A stretch of DNA of 13,662 nt from assembly GCA_024699005.1 (NCBI GenBank), contig JAILQN010000156.1, positions 1 through 13,662 on the forward strand, given 5' to 3'. How positions within the stretch are numbered: position 1 is the first letter of the stretch; the number at the start of each line of letters is the position of its first letter. The position numbers were made by a program, and so were the translations under genes. Positions 1 to 7,836 of this stretch are shown in pieces. A model generated the notes under the pieces. It was not told the DNA's origin and ran no database searches. It saw nothing but the letters and a program-made list of their open reading frames with translations. The DNA comes from Clostridia bacterium (GTDB lineage Bacteria; Bacillota_A; Clostridia; Oscillospirales; Acutalibacteraceae).

Positions 1-123
1 TCCGATTTCATTGATTATTTGAAATATATCCGCAGAGCAAAAATTAACAACGTCTGGTATACCGGCGATATCACCAAGGCGTCACAGACGTTGTTGAATT
101 TACTTGATATTGATATTACTTAA
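1..123 (+). CDS. C-terminal 40 residues of an unidentified protein (partial)
   Basis: The plus strand is open from base 1 in frame 1 and ends at TAA (121-123). The visible tail includes the segment INNVWYTGDITKASQT. It is basic and hydrophobic in its first half, with no motif I can assign. The gene is cut by the window edge, so its start, length and role are unknown. It converges on the large minus-strand gene, and two stem-loops lie between the two stops. That these 40 codons are the end of a real gene is an inference from the open frame and the terminator-like structure just after the stop. Confidence 0.55.
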   Translation, partial: SDFIDYLKYIRRAKINNVWYTGDITKASQTLLNLLDIDIT

Positions 124-134
124 TTCGTTGAGAG

Positions 135-183
135 ATTGGGTTTAATGACAAATCCCCCAACTTTCCGGGAATAACCCAATTTT
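135..183 (+). terminator. Stem-loop with T run after the partial gene
   Basis: ATTGGGTT (135-142) is an exact inverted repeat of AACCCAAT (173-180). Inside the loop TCCC and GGGA can pair further, and TTT follows (the run from 180 is TTTT). It starts 11 nt after the stop at 123. This fits an intrinsic terminator for the plus-strand gene, although the long interrupted loop makes it imperfect. Confidence 0.5.
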
Positions 184-214
184 ACGTCCCCGCCTCTCAT
201 CCGGGCGGGGACGT
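184..214. other. Perfect 11-bp G+C-rich hairpin between convergent genes
   Basis: ACGTCCCCGCC (184-194), a 9-nt loop and GGCGGGGACGT (204-214) form a perfect 11-bp stem. No T run follows on either strand, so it is not a canonical intrinsic terminator. Its position between two convergent stops suggests a transcript 3'-end structure that could serve both strands. It could also be a remnant of a small palindromic repeat. Confidence 0.5.
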
Positions 215-263
215 GGTATGTGTATAGCCTGAAAGGCTGCGAGGACCTGCCGCCTTTCGCTTA

Positions 264-3200
264 TTACGCCTTGTCGAACGTCTGCTGCAGTTTCGCCGAG
301 AACCGGAGTATCTGCCTCGCGTCGTCGGCAAGAACCTGATTATTGCCGTCCACGTCCGCGGCAAGAAGCTGTGCTTCGCTCAGTTCCTCTAATTTTGCGG
401 AAGCGCGAAGGGCAAGGCGGGCGTCGTCCGCGAGTATCTGCCCGTTGCCGTCGATATCGCCGGGGGCGTATAGGTCCTGTCCGGGATCGGCAGGCTCACC
501 GTCGCCCACCGCCATATCCGCATCGGTCATTCCCTCTGTTTTGCCCGCTATGGATGAGGCCGGGTCAAGACACGCCGAGCCGCTTTCGTCATACCGGTAC
601 GGAACGACCTGATAGCAATAGCCAAGCACCGGATTTACATCCGTGTCCGAATACGTCGTCACGTTGCTCTTCGTATCGCCGATCAGACGGTAATAGGTCC
701 CGATCCCGGATTTTCTGTAGATCTGATAACCGTCCGCGTTTTCGTCCTTTTCCCAGACAAGCTCTATCGCCCCTCCGGCGTTGTTATCATCGGGATCTGC
801 GCTGCCTGCGTCCGATTCATTTTCCGTCAGTTTATACGCAAGCTTCCGATTTGTTTTTGTTGTCTGAAGCAGGTCCTGATCGTTTCCGGACGGAGTTTTC
901 GTCCGTCTGTCTATGGTTTCAAGAAGCCTCCGGGCGCCGATGGCAGCGTCGACGATCTTTACCGTAAAGATACCCGATTCATCCGACAGCACCTTTTCCC
1001 CGTTTGCGAACGGATATTCGGATATCACTTTATAACTGTAGGTTTTACCGCTTTCAGCAGTCCTGTCCTCATAAAGGGTAATGCTGCCGCCGTATTTATT
1101 CTGTCTGTCGATCACGTCGATCTCGACGAACTGATCCGTCCCGGGGTCTTTCCTGTATATATGATACCTGATACGTCTGTATCTGACCGGTGAATCATCC
1201 CGGATCTGCAGGGTCCTGCCGCTCAGGAACCCCATAAACAGACTGACCTTCAGACAGGGCTTTTCCACCGTGCAGGACGAAGCGGCAGTATATATTTTAT
1301 TCCCGCCGGATTCCTCATAGGACGCCACGAAATAGTACCTCGGGAACGTATCCGTCCCGGCTGAATGAAATTCCGCACTGTTCTCCATAGGTATGAAGGG
1401 TTTGTTCTGTACCGTCACGCTCTCCCCCGCCGTCTCCCTGATCTCCACGCCGGTAAGACGCGCAGAGTTTATCTTGTGCGAAATTCCGTCACTGTCCACG
1501 TAATAACAGTCCGTGCTCCACACTATCCTCGTGCCGCCGTCATCCGTAACAAATGCGTTAAGAATATTCGGAGCGAAAACGGCTCTGCCGTAAAAATCCG
1601 CCGCGTAAATAGGGTAAACGGAAGGATAATCCTTTTGCAGGTATTCCTCATTGAAACACCAGGAGGTCAGCAGGGAATCAAACTGGGCGTTCAGACTGTT
1701 CACTAAGCTATTTTTGTATCTGAGCATTACGTCATACGTGCCCTCGATCTCCGCAGAGACATCGAACAGATCATAAAGAACGTTCAATGCGGCGCGTTTT
1801 ACTTTCTGTGCCTTATTGACCAATCCCTCATCACAGGCGACCTTGACATATTCCAGCGCGGATTCCAGATCGATGACGTATACATGCTTGTAGGTCTGCA
1901 TGGCGTATACGTACGCCCCCGCGTCGGACTCATCACCGGACGCCTTATATTTTTCCGCCAGCGTCCTGACCGTTTTCCTGCTGACTTCGGAAAAGCGCTT
2001 TGTCGCCCCCATTGCAAAAAACGCGGCGACCACGTCGGACGTATTGAACATGATGTCATCGAACGCGACGGCGGTTTTATACGCGGTCTGAATCAAAGCA
2101 TACCCCGGCACAAGCGCGGTGGTCACGTCGACAAAACATCCTATCACGGTCAACCCGAGGTCGCGTCCGAGCTTTGCCGTTGCGGCATATGCTGCGTAAT
2201 CCGCGTTGCCTATTGCTTTGATCACTTCATCGAGCGCGCTTCGGAACGGACCGTAGTCCGCAAGACCGCGCATGGTCCTGAGCATATCGGTCATCTCATA
2301 GGCGAGTTTCTGAACAAGTATGAAATTTGTTACCCGCTTGTAAAAATTGCTGACATCGGAAGCGGCGGAGGCGACAGTGCCTATACCGCGGGCAAATTTG
2401 CTGACCTTGGCGGAATCCCATGAGTCTTTGACAAAGTCTATATCATTCAGGAATCCGACAAATTCCTGAAACTTCGTATCGGACGGCGAGAACTTCCAGT
2501 CCTTGAGGTAATCAAGCAGACCGTCGACGGGGACAAGATCCGTCAGTTTTTTAAGTATGCCGTTTGCCGTCGTAACGTAACCGGCGGCCTTTGTCCCGAC
2601 GTCGATCGCATCCGTCACAACCTCGGTCAGTTCTTTCTGCCTGTCGCTGAGGACCTTTTTTATCATATCAAAGATCAGAGTCTCATAGATATCTTTCTCG
2701 GTAACGGTCTCCTTTAACGTACCGTTGAAATCAAAAAGGCTTTTTACGCTCTCCCAGGCAGCCACTCCTAATTGCGTCTTTCCGGAACTGTAAAGCTCTG
2801 CGGAGAAGGACGTATAATCCAGGATCGTACTGATCAGTGACGACTCGGGCGACCCGGCGCGGTCACCGCTTCCAAGCCAGATATCGGCGATGTAAGAGTT
2901 TTTATTGAAAACCGAAACCTTTTCTTCTGTCCCGCATGGACCGTTTATAACAAGATTATTGCTGTCAGTTTTTTTGATTATAGATTGAGAGATTGCGGAT
3001 TGAAGATTAACATTCAAAGCAGGGCGAATGCCGTTATGGGTCCAGAGAGGATCTGTGCTGGCGTTGGCGTAGCCTTCGTAGTAGACGTAACAATTCGTGA
3101 CGACGCTATATGGAGTACGCAGATGCCACCCAGACGCGCCGCTGTAATAATTGCCGGTCGATGAATCCACATACAATCCCTGACATCTGGCGTAATCGGT

Positions 3201-3982
3201 ACCATACGCTATGCGGTTTGAATCGACGCCACCAATGTAGTCTGATTTAAAACCGTACGACTCATTCAGCGCATCATCCCGCGACAGCAGATAAACCATA
3301 TCATCGTTTGTCGGATCAGTTTTCGGACCAGTGCCGTGTTCCGGGTCATAATATGATGGCGTTTGCAAAGACTGTTTCAGAATAAATCCTTGTTCCGATT
3401 TGTTGAAGGCGGTATTATAGAAATCGCCGTTCATCCATTTTTTCAGCGATGAGTATTTCCAGTTTGAGACATCGTGCGACAAACTAGGATCGCCGAAACC
3501 GTTATAATATACGTTATGGAACGGCTGGCTGTCGATCAGATTTTCTGCCATCAACAACCCTTCGTTTGCGTCCAGCACCCGCAAGACTATCGGATCATAT
3601 CTGAACCAATAAATATAACCAGGTTCATAACCGTTGTCATCCTGATATGTAGAATAATTGTTATTAAACCTATCCCATCTGTAATGACTGAATCTGACCG
3701 CACGGTACCGGTCGCCGGATTCAAACACATCGGACACATCGGCGTATTCCATGAAATCCTCATGCTTGCCTTCGCAGTAATAATCATAAAATGCCACTTC
3801 AAAGACTGCGAGTTAAGCACATCAAGCTGATCCTTATCGATAACGCTTGTCTGCGGATACGAACCGAACGTCACCAGCGTGCCGGTTGTGATATCGGCAG
3901 CAGCCGAAGACGTAACGCCCGGAACGGCAATAACCCCAACGAGCATTATGACCGTGACCAGAATAGAAATAAAACGTTTCAT
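264..3982 (-). CDS. Secreted DUF6273 / helical / FN3-like / dockerin protein, frameshifted near the N-terminus
   Basis: This is read as one gene of about 1,239 residues in two frames. The first frame starts at ATG 3982 (GGGAG 7 nt upstream; a GTG at 3985 is less well spaced). It gives a signal peptide (KR, a long hydrophobic core, AAA-D cleavage near residue 29) and the opening of a DUF6273 domain (VTFGSYPQTSV). It leaves register at the T4 run complementary to 3788-3791. The second frame, open from GTG 3797, continues the same domain (FYDYYCEGK onward) to about residue 325. One extra T would join them. After that come a long helical region without recognised motifs (about 360-760), two FN3-like segments (about 905-1006 and 1066-1135) and a C-terminal dockerin. 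The dockerin has two Ca-binding loops: D1176, D1178, N1180, D1187 and D1210, D1212, N1214, D1221. The protein is exported and probably anchored through a cohesin partner. Its function is unknown. It could be a pseudogene, an assembly indel or a slippage gene. Confidence 0.8.
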
Positions 3983-4040
3983 CACTTTTCTCCCTTTTTT
4001 GTGAATGTATCAGGAACAGTATTCTGTTTTCCGTATCGTA

Positions 4041-4069
4041 ATCATATCGTTATTACATATAAATGTCAA
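4041..4069 (-). promoter_or_regulatory. Sigma-A-type promoter of the DUF6273/dockerin gene
   Basis: Read on the minus strand, TTGACA (4069-4064) is followed after exactly 17 nt by TATGAT (4046-4041). This gives a leader of about 50 nt before ATG 3982. The leader contains a small hairpin (AACAG, 4 nt, CTGTT at 4015-4028) and the GGGAG ribosome binding site (3990-3994). A full-strength promoter argues that the frameshifted gene is, or recently was, expressed. Confidence 0.8.
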
Positions 4070-4098
4070 CCACCTGAAAGTTGCGTCGGATAACCGCG

Positions 4099-4118
4099 TC
4101 CGTATAATCGAATACGGA
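4099..4118 (-). other. Short stem-loop after the AAA ATPase gene
   Basis: TCCGTAT and ATACGGA form a perfect 7-bp stem with a 6-nt loop, 24 nt beyond the stop of the ATPase gene. No T run follows on the minus strand, so termination is only possible, not shown. It separates the ATPase transcript from the promoter of the next gene. Confidence 0.35.
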
Positions 4119-4141
4119 ATGAGAAATCATCAGATACTGCA

Positions 4142-5365
4142 TTATAAGAGATTGCACGGAATAAGATTATTCTCCCGGTCGATCGGGAACGGTCTCGGAT
4201 ACATGCATATTATCCCGCCGTCTGATCTTACGACGCTTGTTTTATCAAGAACGCCGTACTTCTTTACTTCATTTTTATTCGGTTTCGCAGAGAGTTTTAT
4301 TTCAAGGGGATGGATCTTTCCGTTTTCCTCAACAAAAACGTCGATCTCCTTTGCGTTTGCGTCGCGATAAAAACTCAGAAGAGCGTCGGAACCGACATAG
4401 GCGCAATTCTTCACCAGCTCCATGACGGCGTAATTCTCAAAAAAATGCCCTCCCGCAGCGCCTTCGAACAGCGACTCCTTTGTCAGCCACCGGGTCAGGT
4501 ACGCGCACAGACCGGTGTCGCAGAAGTACAGCTTCGGCGTTTTTGCCAGTCTCTGCAGTTCGTTGTTGGAGTACGGCTCAAGCAGATAAACGACGTCCAT
4601 ATCGACAAGTATCCCAAGCCACTTTCTCGCCGTGGGTACCGAGATGCCGCAGGTGTCCGCGAGAGTTTTATAATTCACAAGATTGCCGATCAGAGCGGCG
4701 CAGGCGCGGAGAAATTTTTTAAATGAAGAAGTATCGCTGATACCCTCGTCGTTGACAGCGTCGGCGATAAGATAGTTGTCGATATACGACTGATACCAGA
4801 CCTGCATCTGCGCGTTTGTCGCATTGATAATATCCGCGTACCCGCCGCGCCAGATATGCTCAAATACCGGTTCGATATCATTTTCCGGCAGAAGCTCCGC
4901 CCTCGCCTGCAGGGACCGCATGGAAAAATCAAGAGGGACGGGATGCAGAACTCCCGCTTTTTCTCTCTGAGAAAGACCGTATAACTTCAGTATCCCCAGC
5001 CTTCCTGCAAGAGACTCCCGCGAGCGCTCCATAAGCTTCTTTCTTTGTGACCCCGTCAGCCAGAACCGCCCGCGTTCATCGCTCTCGTCGCACATGATCT
5101 TTATCCGCTCCAGAAGCTCCGGAGCCTTTTGTATCTCGTCAATAAGTATCGGCGGCTTGTGCACCTGAAAAAACAGCACGGGATCGCTTTTCGCAAGCTC
5201 CCTCTCGGCGTCATTGTCCATGGTGACAATGGTCCGGTTGGTCTTTTCGGCAAGATGCTTCAGCATGGTGGATTTGCCCACCTGCCTCGCCCCTGTCACA
5301 AGTACCGCCTTGAAGAAGACGCTCATCCCGGTGAATTTTGTCTCAAGTTCTCTTTCGATATACAT
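4142..5365 (-). CDS. AAA_14 / DUF4143 ATP-binding protein
   Basis: This 407-aa protein belongs to the prokaryotic AAA_14-DUF4143 family. It has a Walker A box GARQVGKST (residues 25-33), a Walker B ILIDEIQ (73-79) and a sensor-like LTGSQ (103-107). The C-terminal DUF4143 part contains FFENY around E310 and a nuclease-fold-like pattern, E340-x-D342 followed by E355-x-K357. Length is normal for the family. Family members are common, often isolated, sometimes called putative AAA ATPases or archaeal-type ATPases. Their cellular role is largely unknown, and the PD-(D/E)XK-like residues suggest a nucleic-acid link without proving it. The start ATG 5365 has GGAG 7 nt upstream. The gene stands alone between argG and the dockerin gene, with its own promoter and a dyad operator candidate, so it may be self-regulated or repressed. 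Confidence 0.9.
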   Translation of the reverse strand: MYIERELETKFTGMSVFFKAVLVTGARQVGKSTMLKHLAEKTNRTIVTMDNDAERELAKSDPVLFFQVHKPPILIDEIQKAPELLERIKIMCDESDERGRFWLTGSQRKKLMERSRESLAGRLGILKLYGLSQREKAGVLHPVPLDFSMRSLQARAELLPENDIEPVFEHIWRGGYADIINATNAQMQVWYQSYIDNYLIADAVNDEGISDTSSFKKFLRACAALIGNLVNYKTLADTCGISVPTARKWLGILVDMDVVYLLEPYSNNELQRLAKTPKLYFCDTGLCAYLTRWLTKESLFEGAAGGHFFENYAVMELVKNCAYVGSDALLSFYRDANAKEIDVFVEENGKIHPLEIKLSAKPNKNEVKKYGVLDKTSVVRSDGGIICMYPRPFPIDRENNLIPCNLL

Positions 5366-5379
5366 TTTATCACTCCAAA

Positions 5380-5419
5380 ATTAAGATAATCGTAAACTGC
5401 AGTTTCATTTTATCTTAAT
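5380..5419. promoter_or_regulatory. 40-bp dyad symmetric operator candidate at the ATPase promoter
   Basis: The dyad is centred between 5399 and 5400. A perfect 12-bp palindrome AAACTGCAGTTT (5394-5405) is flanked on each side by 4 unpaired bases. Outside these lie matching 10-bp arms, ATTAAGATAA (5380-5389) and TTATCTTAAT (5410-5419). In all, 32 of 40 positions are symmetric. It covers most of the -10 box and the expected transcription start, where bound protein would block RNA polymerase. The transcript from the expected start near 5400 would carry only half the dyad, so a DNA-level site is more likely than an RNA hairpin. The binding protein is unknown. Confidence 0.6.
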
Positions 5420-5435
5420 AATTGCATTTTGTCAA
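5407..5435 (-). promoter_or_regulatory. Promoter of the AAA/DUF4143 ATPase gene
   Basis: On the minus strand TTGACA (5435-5430), 17 nt, then TAAAAT (5412-5407). The -35 box matches consensus fully. It begins one base past the T run of the argG terminator, so argG transcription stops just where this unit begins. The expected start lies near 5400, inside the dyad, about 35 nt before the ATG. Confidence 0.8.
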
Positions 5436-5436
5436 T

Positions 5437-5468
5437 AAAAAAATGGGGGCTCCGTTTTTCACGGAGCC
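5437..5468 (-). terminator. Intrinsic terminator of argG
   Basis: On the minus strand GGCTCCGT (5468-5461), a 5-nt loop and ACGGAGCC (5455-5448) form a perfect 8-bp stem. After CCCA a run of seven T follows (complement of A 5437-5443). It lies about 70 nt after the argG stop and is a textbook rho-independent terminator in the argG direction. Confidence 0.9.
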
Positions 5469-5536
5469 TGCGTTTATTGTATTCTGCTTTAGAATCAACA
5501 TTTTCGGGCGACCACACAGGGTCGCCCCTGCCGAAA

Positions 5537-6766
5537 TCATTTATTCTTCTGCGCTTCCAGCCTCGCCCTGACGGTGATCGGCAGGCCGAACAGGTTGATA
5601 AAGCCCTTGGAATCGGTCTGGTCGTAGACGTCGTCCTCGTCGAAGGTGGCGACTTCCTCGCTGTAGAGGGAGTACGGGCTGGTGACTCCGGCGTTGATGA
5701 TATTGCCCTTATAGAGCTTGAACTTGACTTCGCCGGTGACGTTCTGCTGCGTGGAGTCGACGAAAGCGTCGAGAGCGTCTTTGAGAGGCGTGAACCACTT
5801 GCCGTCGTAGACCAGCTCGCCGTATTTCTGGGCGACGAGCGCCTTGTAATGCGCTGTGTCCTTGTCAAGGCAGATGGTCTCCAGCACGTCGTGGGCGCGG
5901 TAGAGGATGGTGCCGCCGGGGGTCTCGTACAGTCCGCGGGACTTCATGCCCACGAGCCTGTTCTCGACTATGTCAGAAAGGCCTATGCCGTTTTCGCCGC
6001 CGATCTTATTAAGGAACTCCACAATGGACAGCCCGTCCGTCTTTTCGCCGTTGACGGAGACCGGAGTGCCCTTCTCGAAACCTATCGTGACGTAGACCGG
6101 CTCGTCCGGCGCCTTTTCGGGCGACACGCCCAGCTCCAGGAAGCCTTCCTTATTGTACTGCGGCTCGTTCGCCGGATCCTCCAGATCCAGACCCTCGTGG
6201 GAGAGATGCCACAGGTTCTTGTCCTTGGAATAATTGGTCTCGCGGTTTATCTTCAGGGGGATATTGTGCGCCTCGGCGTAATCTATCTCCTCGGAGCGGG
6301 AGCGGATCGTCCACTCGCGCCAGGGGGCGATTATCGGCATATCGGGAGCGAACGCCTTGATGGACAGCTCGAACCTGACCTGATCGTTGCCCTTACCGGT
6401 GCAGCCGTGGCAGATGGCGTCCGCGCCCTCGTCCAGAGCGATCTTCACAAGCTCTTTTGCTATGAGAGGACGGGCGAAGGAGGTACCGAGAAGATAATCC
6501 TGCTCGTACCTGGCGCCGGCGCGCAGGGTCGGGAAGATATAATCCTCCACGAACTGCTTTTTGAGATCGAGAATATACAGTTTGGATGCGCCGGTCTTTA
6601 TCGCCTTTTCCTCAAGGCCGTCCAGCTCGGTGCCCTGCCCCACGTCGGCGGACACGGCGATGACCTCGCAGTTGTTGTAGTTCTCTTTCAGCCACGGGAT
6701 TATGATGGATGTGTCGAGCCCGCCGGAGTAGGCAAGCACTACTTTTCTGATCTTCGTTTTGTCCAT
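5537..6766 (-). CDS. argG: Argininosuccinate synthase
   Basis: This cytoplasmic enzyme joins citrulline and aspartate with ATP to make argininosuccinate, the next-to-last step of arginine synthesis. The 409-aa product has the usual family length. The N-type ATP pyrophosphatase loop AYSGGLDTS lies at residues 12-20. The conserved citrulline/aspartate-site segment [13 protein letters not shown] is at 121-133, followed by APWREW and a C-terminal [12 protein letters not shown] stretch, all typical of ArgG. ATG 6766 has GGAGG 8 nt upstream. The gene has its own promoter and terminator. argH is not beside it, so the arginine pathway is scattered or argG is a single-gene unit. It diverges from the small secreted-protein gene. 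No truncation or missing motif was seen. Confidence 0.97.
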   Translation of the reverse strand: MDKTKIRKVVLAYSGGLDTSIIIPWLKENYNNCEVIAVSADVGQGTELDGLEEKAIKTGASKLYILDLKKQFVEDYIFPTLRAGARYEQDYLLGTSFARPLIAKELVKIALDEGADAICHGCTGKGNDQVRFELSIKAFAPDMPIIAPWREWTIRSRSEEIDYAEAHNIPLKINRETNYSKDKNLWHLSHEGLDLEDPANEPQYNKEGFLELGVSPEKAPDEPVYVTIGFEKGTPVSVNGEKTDGLSIVEFLNKIGGENGIGLSDIVENRLVGMKSRGLYETPGGTILYRAHDVLETICLDKDTAHYKALVAQKYGELVYDGKWFTPLKDALDAFVDSTQQNVTGEVKFKLYKGNIINAGVTSPYSLYSEEVATFDEDDVYDQTDSKGFINLFGLPITVRARLEAQKNK

Positions 6767-6789
6767 TTATTCTGCCTCCAGTATCATTT

Positions 6790-6805
6790 ATGCATTTTTC
6801 TGCAT
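6790..6805. promoter_or_regulatory. ATGCA-N6-TGCAT inverted repeat at the argG start site
   Basis: ATGCA (6790-6794) and TGCAT (6801-6805) are exact inverted copies 6 bp apart. They lie just downstream of the argG -10 box, at the expected start of transcription. The position suits a repressor site and the size resembles ARG boxes. The half-sites match the known TGAAT/ATTCA consensus poorly, so assignment to ArgR is only a guess. Confidence 0.35.
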
Positions 6806-6806
6806 T

Positions 6807-6835
6807 ATTATACACGCGCGGAATGCTTATTGCAA
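6807..6835 (-). promoter_or_regulatory. argG promoter
   Basis: Read on the minus strand, TTGCAA (6835-6830), 17 nt, then TATAAT (6812-6807), a perfect -10. The GGAGG ribosome binding site before ATG 6766 follows. No T-box, attenuator or riboswitch fits in the leader of about 35 nt. Confidence 0.75.
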
Positions 6836-6867
6836 GTAATGAAATAAAAACATTTTATATTTTAACA

Positions 6868-6896
6868 TTGAAATAAAAAAAACAATCTTTTATAAT
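6868..6896 (+). promoter_or_regulatory. Promoter of the small secreted-protein gene
   Basis: TTGAAA (6868-6873), 17 nt of A/T-rich spacer, then a perfect TATAAT (6891-6896). An AGGGGAGG ribosome binding site (6924-6931) is 8 nt before the ATG. It is divergent from the argG promoter, with the two -35 boxes 32 nt apart, so shared control of the pair is possible. Confidence 0.8.
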
Positions 6897-6939
6897 ACAG
6901 TTATACAAATATAAATTCTGCATAGGGGAGGCAGTCTGC

Positions 6940-7707
6940 ATGGACAGATATGTCAGCTACGTAAAACGGTCGCCGGCAGCGCTTCTTGCGCTTCTGCTGG
7001 CGTTCTGCCTCAGCTTTTCCGCATTTGCCGCGAACGGTTTTCAGTATCTGCACGACCCGCGCGAAAATCCCTCCGCAATGCGGGACATCGTGGAGGATGA
7101 AAACGCCGTCTACGGCTTCCGGCCGAGCGAAACGGGCAGCCTGAAAATGTACGCCGGGGCGGACTGGTCCGATCCCGAGCTGGTGGAGCAGGGCCGCAGG
7201 GACCTTATCGCCTATCACGAGAGCATCGAGTCGATGTACGACATGCTGCGCGATATGAAGGAACAGGGCTGCGATACAGAGGAGATAGCCCGCGCCGTCA
7301 GCACGAGGCGCAACGAGATCCGCCTGGAAGCCTACGCGGACGACCCGGAGGGCCTCGCAGCTCTCAAAGCGCGGAACCTGGAAAAATACGGGCACGAAGA
7401 GGGGCCGCTTCCGGACGAGCTTTACGCGCAGTACGGTTCGTGGGAGACCGTACTGGAGAAGGCATTCAGTCCCAACCCCGGGATGGACGCGTGCCTTGGT
7501 CTGTATGACGACTATTATTTCCTGTACGCGGCGCTGGACGAGGTCCCCGATGATCAGACGGGACCGGACGGCGCACAGGATGCGGACGATCCCGGCAACG
7601 GCGCCGGTCACGGCTCCGGCATCTGGGGACGGTTCGTCAGCTTTATCCATTCCGTACTCTCCTTCTTCGCCCGCCTGTTCGCGCCGATACGAAATACCGT
7701 CTGCTGA
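6940..7707 (+). CDS. Secreted protein of unknown function (255 aa)
   Basis: The N-terminus is a clear signal peptide: KR near residues 9-10, a leucine-rich core and AFA-A cleavage near residue 30. The mature part is acidic and mostly helical, with a conserved-looking block from YGFRPSETGSL to EKAFSPNPGMDACLGLYDD. I recognise the style of a hypothetical protein family seen in gut Clostridia, but I know no assigned function for it. A linker rich in D, G and P (about residues 205-225) leads to a hydrophobic/amphipathic tail from GIWGRFVSF to FARLFAPIR, ending in Cys. The tail may associate with the membrane. The start is fixed by a strong ribosome binding site. No enzyme motif or metal site is visible. 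The downstream neighbour glnN is 129 nt away, across a heptamer array. Confidence 0.85.
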   Translation: MDRYVSYVKRSPAALLALLLAFCLSFSAFAANGFQYLHDPRENPSAMRDIVEDENAVYGFRPSETGSLKMYAGADWSDPELVEQGRRDLIAYHESIESMYDMLRDMKEQGCDTEEIARAVSTRRNEIRLEAYADDPEGLAALKARNLEKYGHEEGPLPDELYAQYGSWETVLEKAFSPNPGMDACLGLYDDYYFLYAALDEVPDDQTGPDGAQDADDPGNGAGHGSGIWGRFVSFIHSVLSFFARLFAPIRNTVC

Positions 7708-7731
7708 AAAACTGTTTTAAATCATATATTG

Positions 7732-7817
7732 GATTTTGCGCAGCAAAATCAACCGCCATTATTCATTATTCATTCTTCAGTATTCATTATTCATTTAGAA
7801 AATCCGTAAGGATTTTC
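7732..7817 (+). repeat. Heptamer array flanked by two perfect hairpins (locus I)
   Basis: The array at 7761-7795 is exactly five 7-mers: ATTCATT twice, the variant CTTCAGT, then ATTCATT twice. It is framed by GATTTTGC-GCA-GCAAAATC (7732-7750) and GAAAATCC-GTAA-GGATTTTC (7798-7817), both perfect 8-bp stems. No T run follows either hairpin, so they are not canonical terminators. The array fills most of the gap before glnN. No convincing promoter was found here, so glnN may be read from upstream or from an unrecognised site. Confidence 0.8.
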
Positions 7818-7836
7818 GCTTTCAAGGGTATTATCT

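Noticed and set aside
184..214. Perfect hairpin as an intrinsic terminator
   Set aside because: No T run on either strand after the stem; kept only as a stem-loop.
1884..2423. Plus-strand open frames inside the dockerin gene
   Set aside because: Shadows of a continuous secreted protein on the other strand.
5429..6847. Long plus-strand open frame (472 codons) opposite argG
   Set aside because: It is the antisense shadow of a certain gene, made open by codon bias; it has no ribosome site and no recognisable protein motif.
6767..6939. T-box or riboswitch before argG
   Set aside because: The leader after the mapped-looking promoter is only about 35 nt, too short, with no T-box motif or terminator.
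7732..7750. Hairpin after the secreted-protein gene as a terminator
   Set aside because: The stem is followed by AACCGCC, not T; it belongs with the repeat element.
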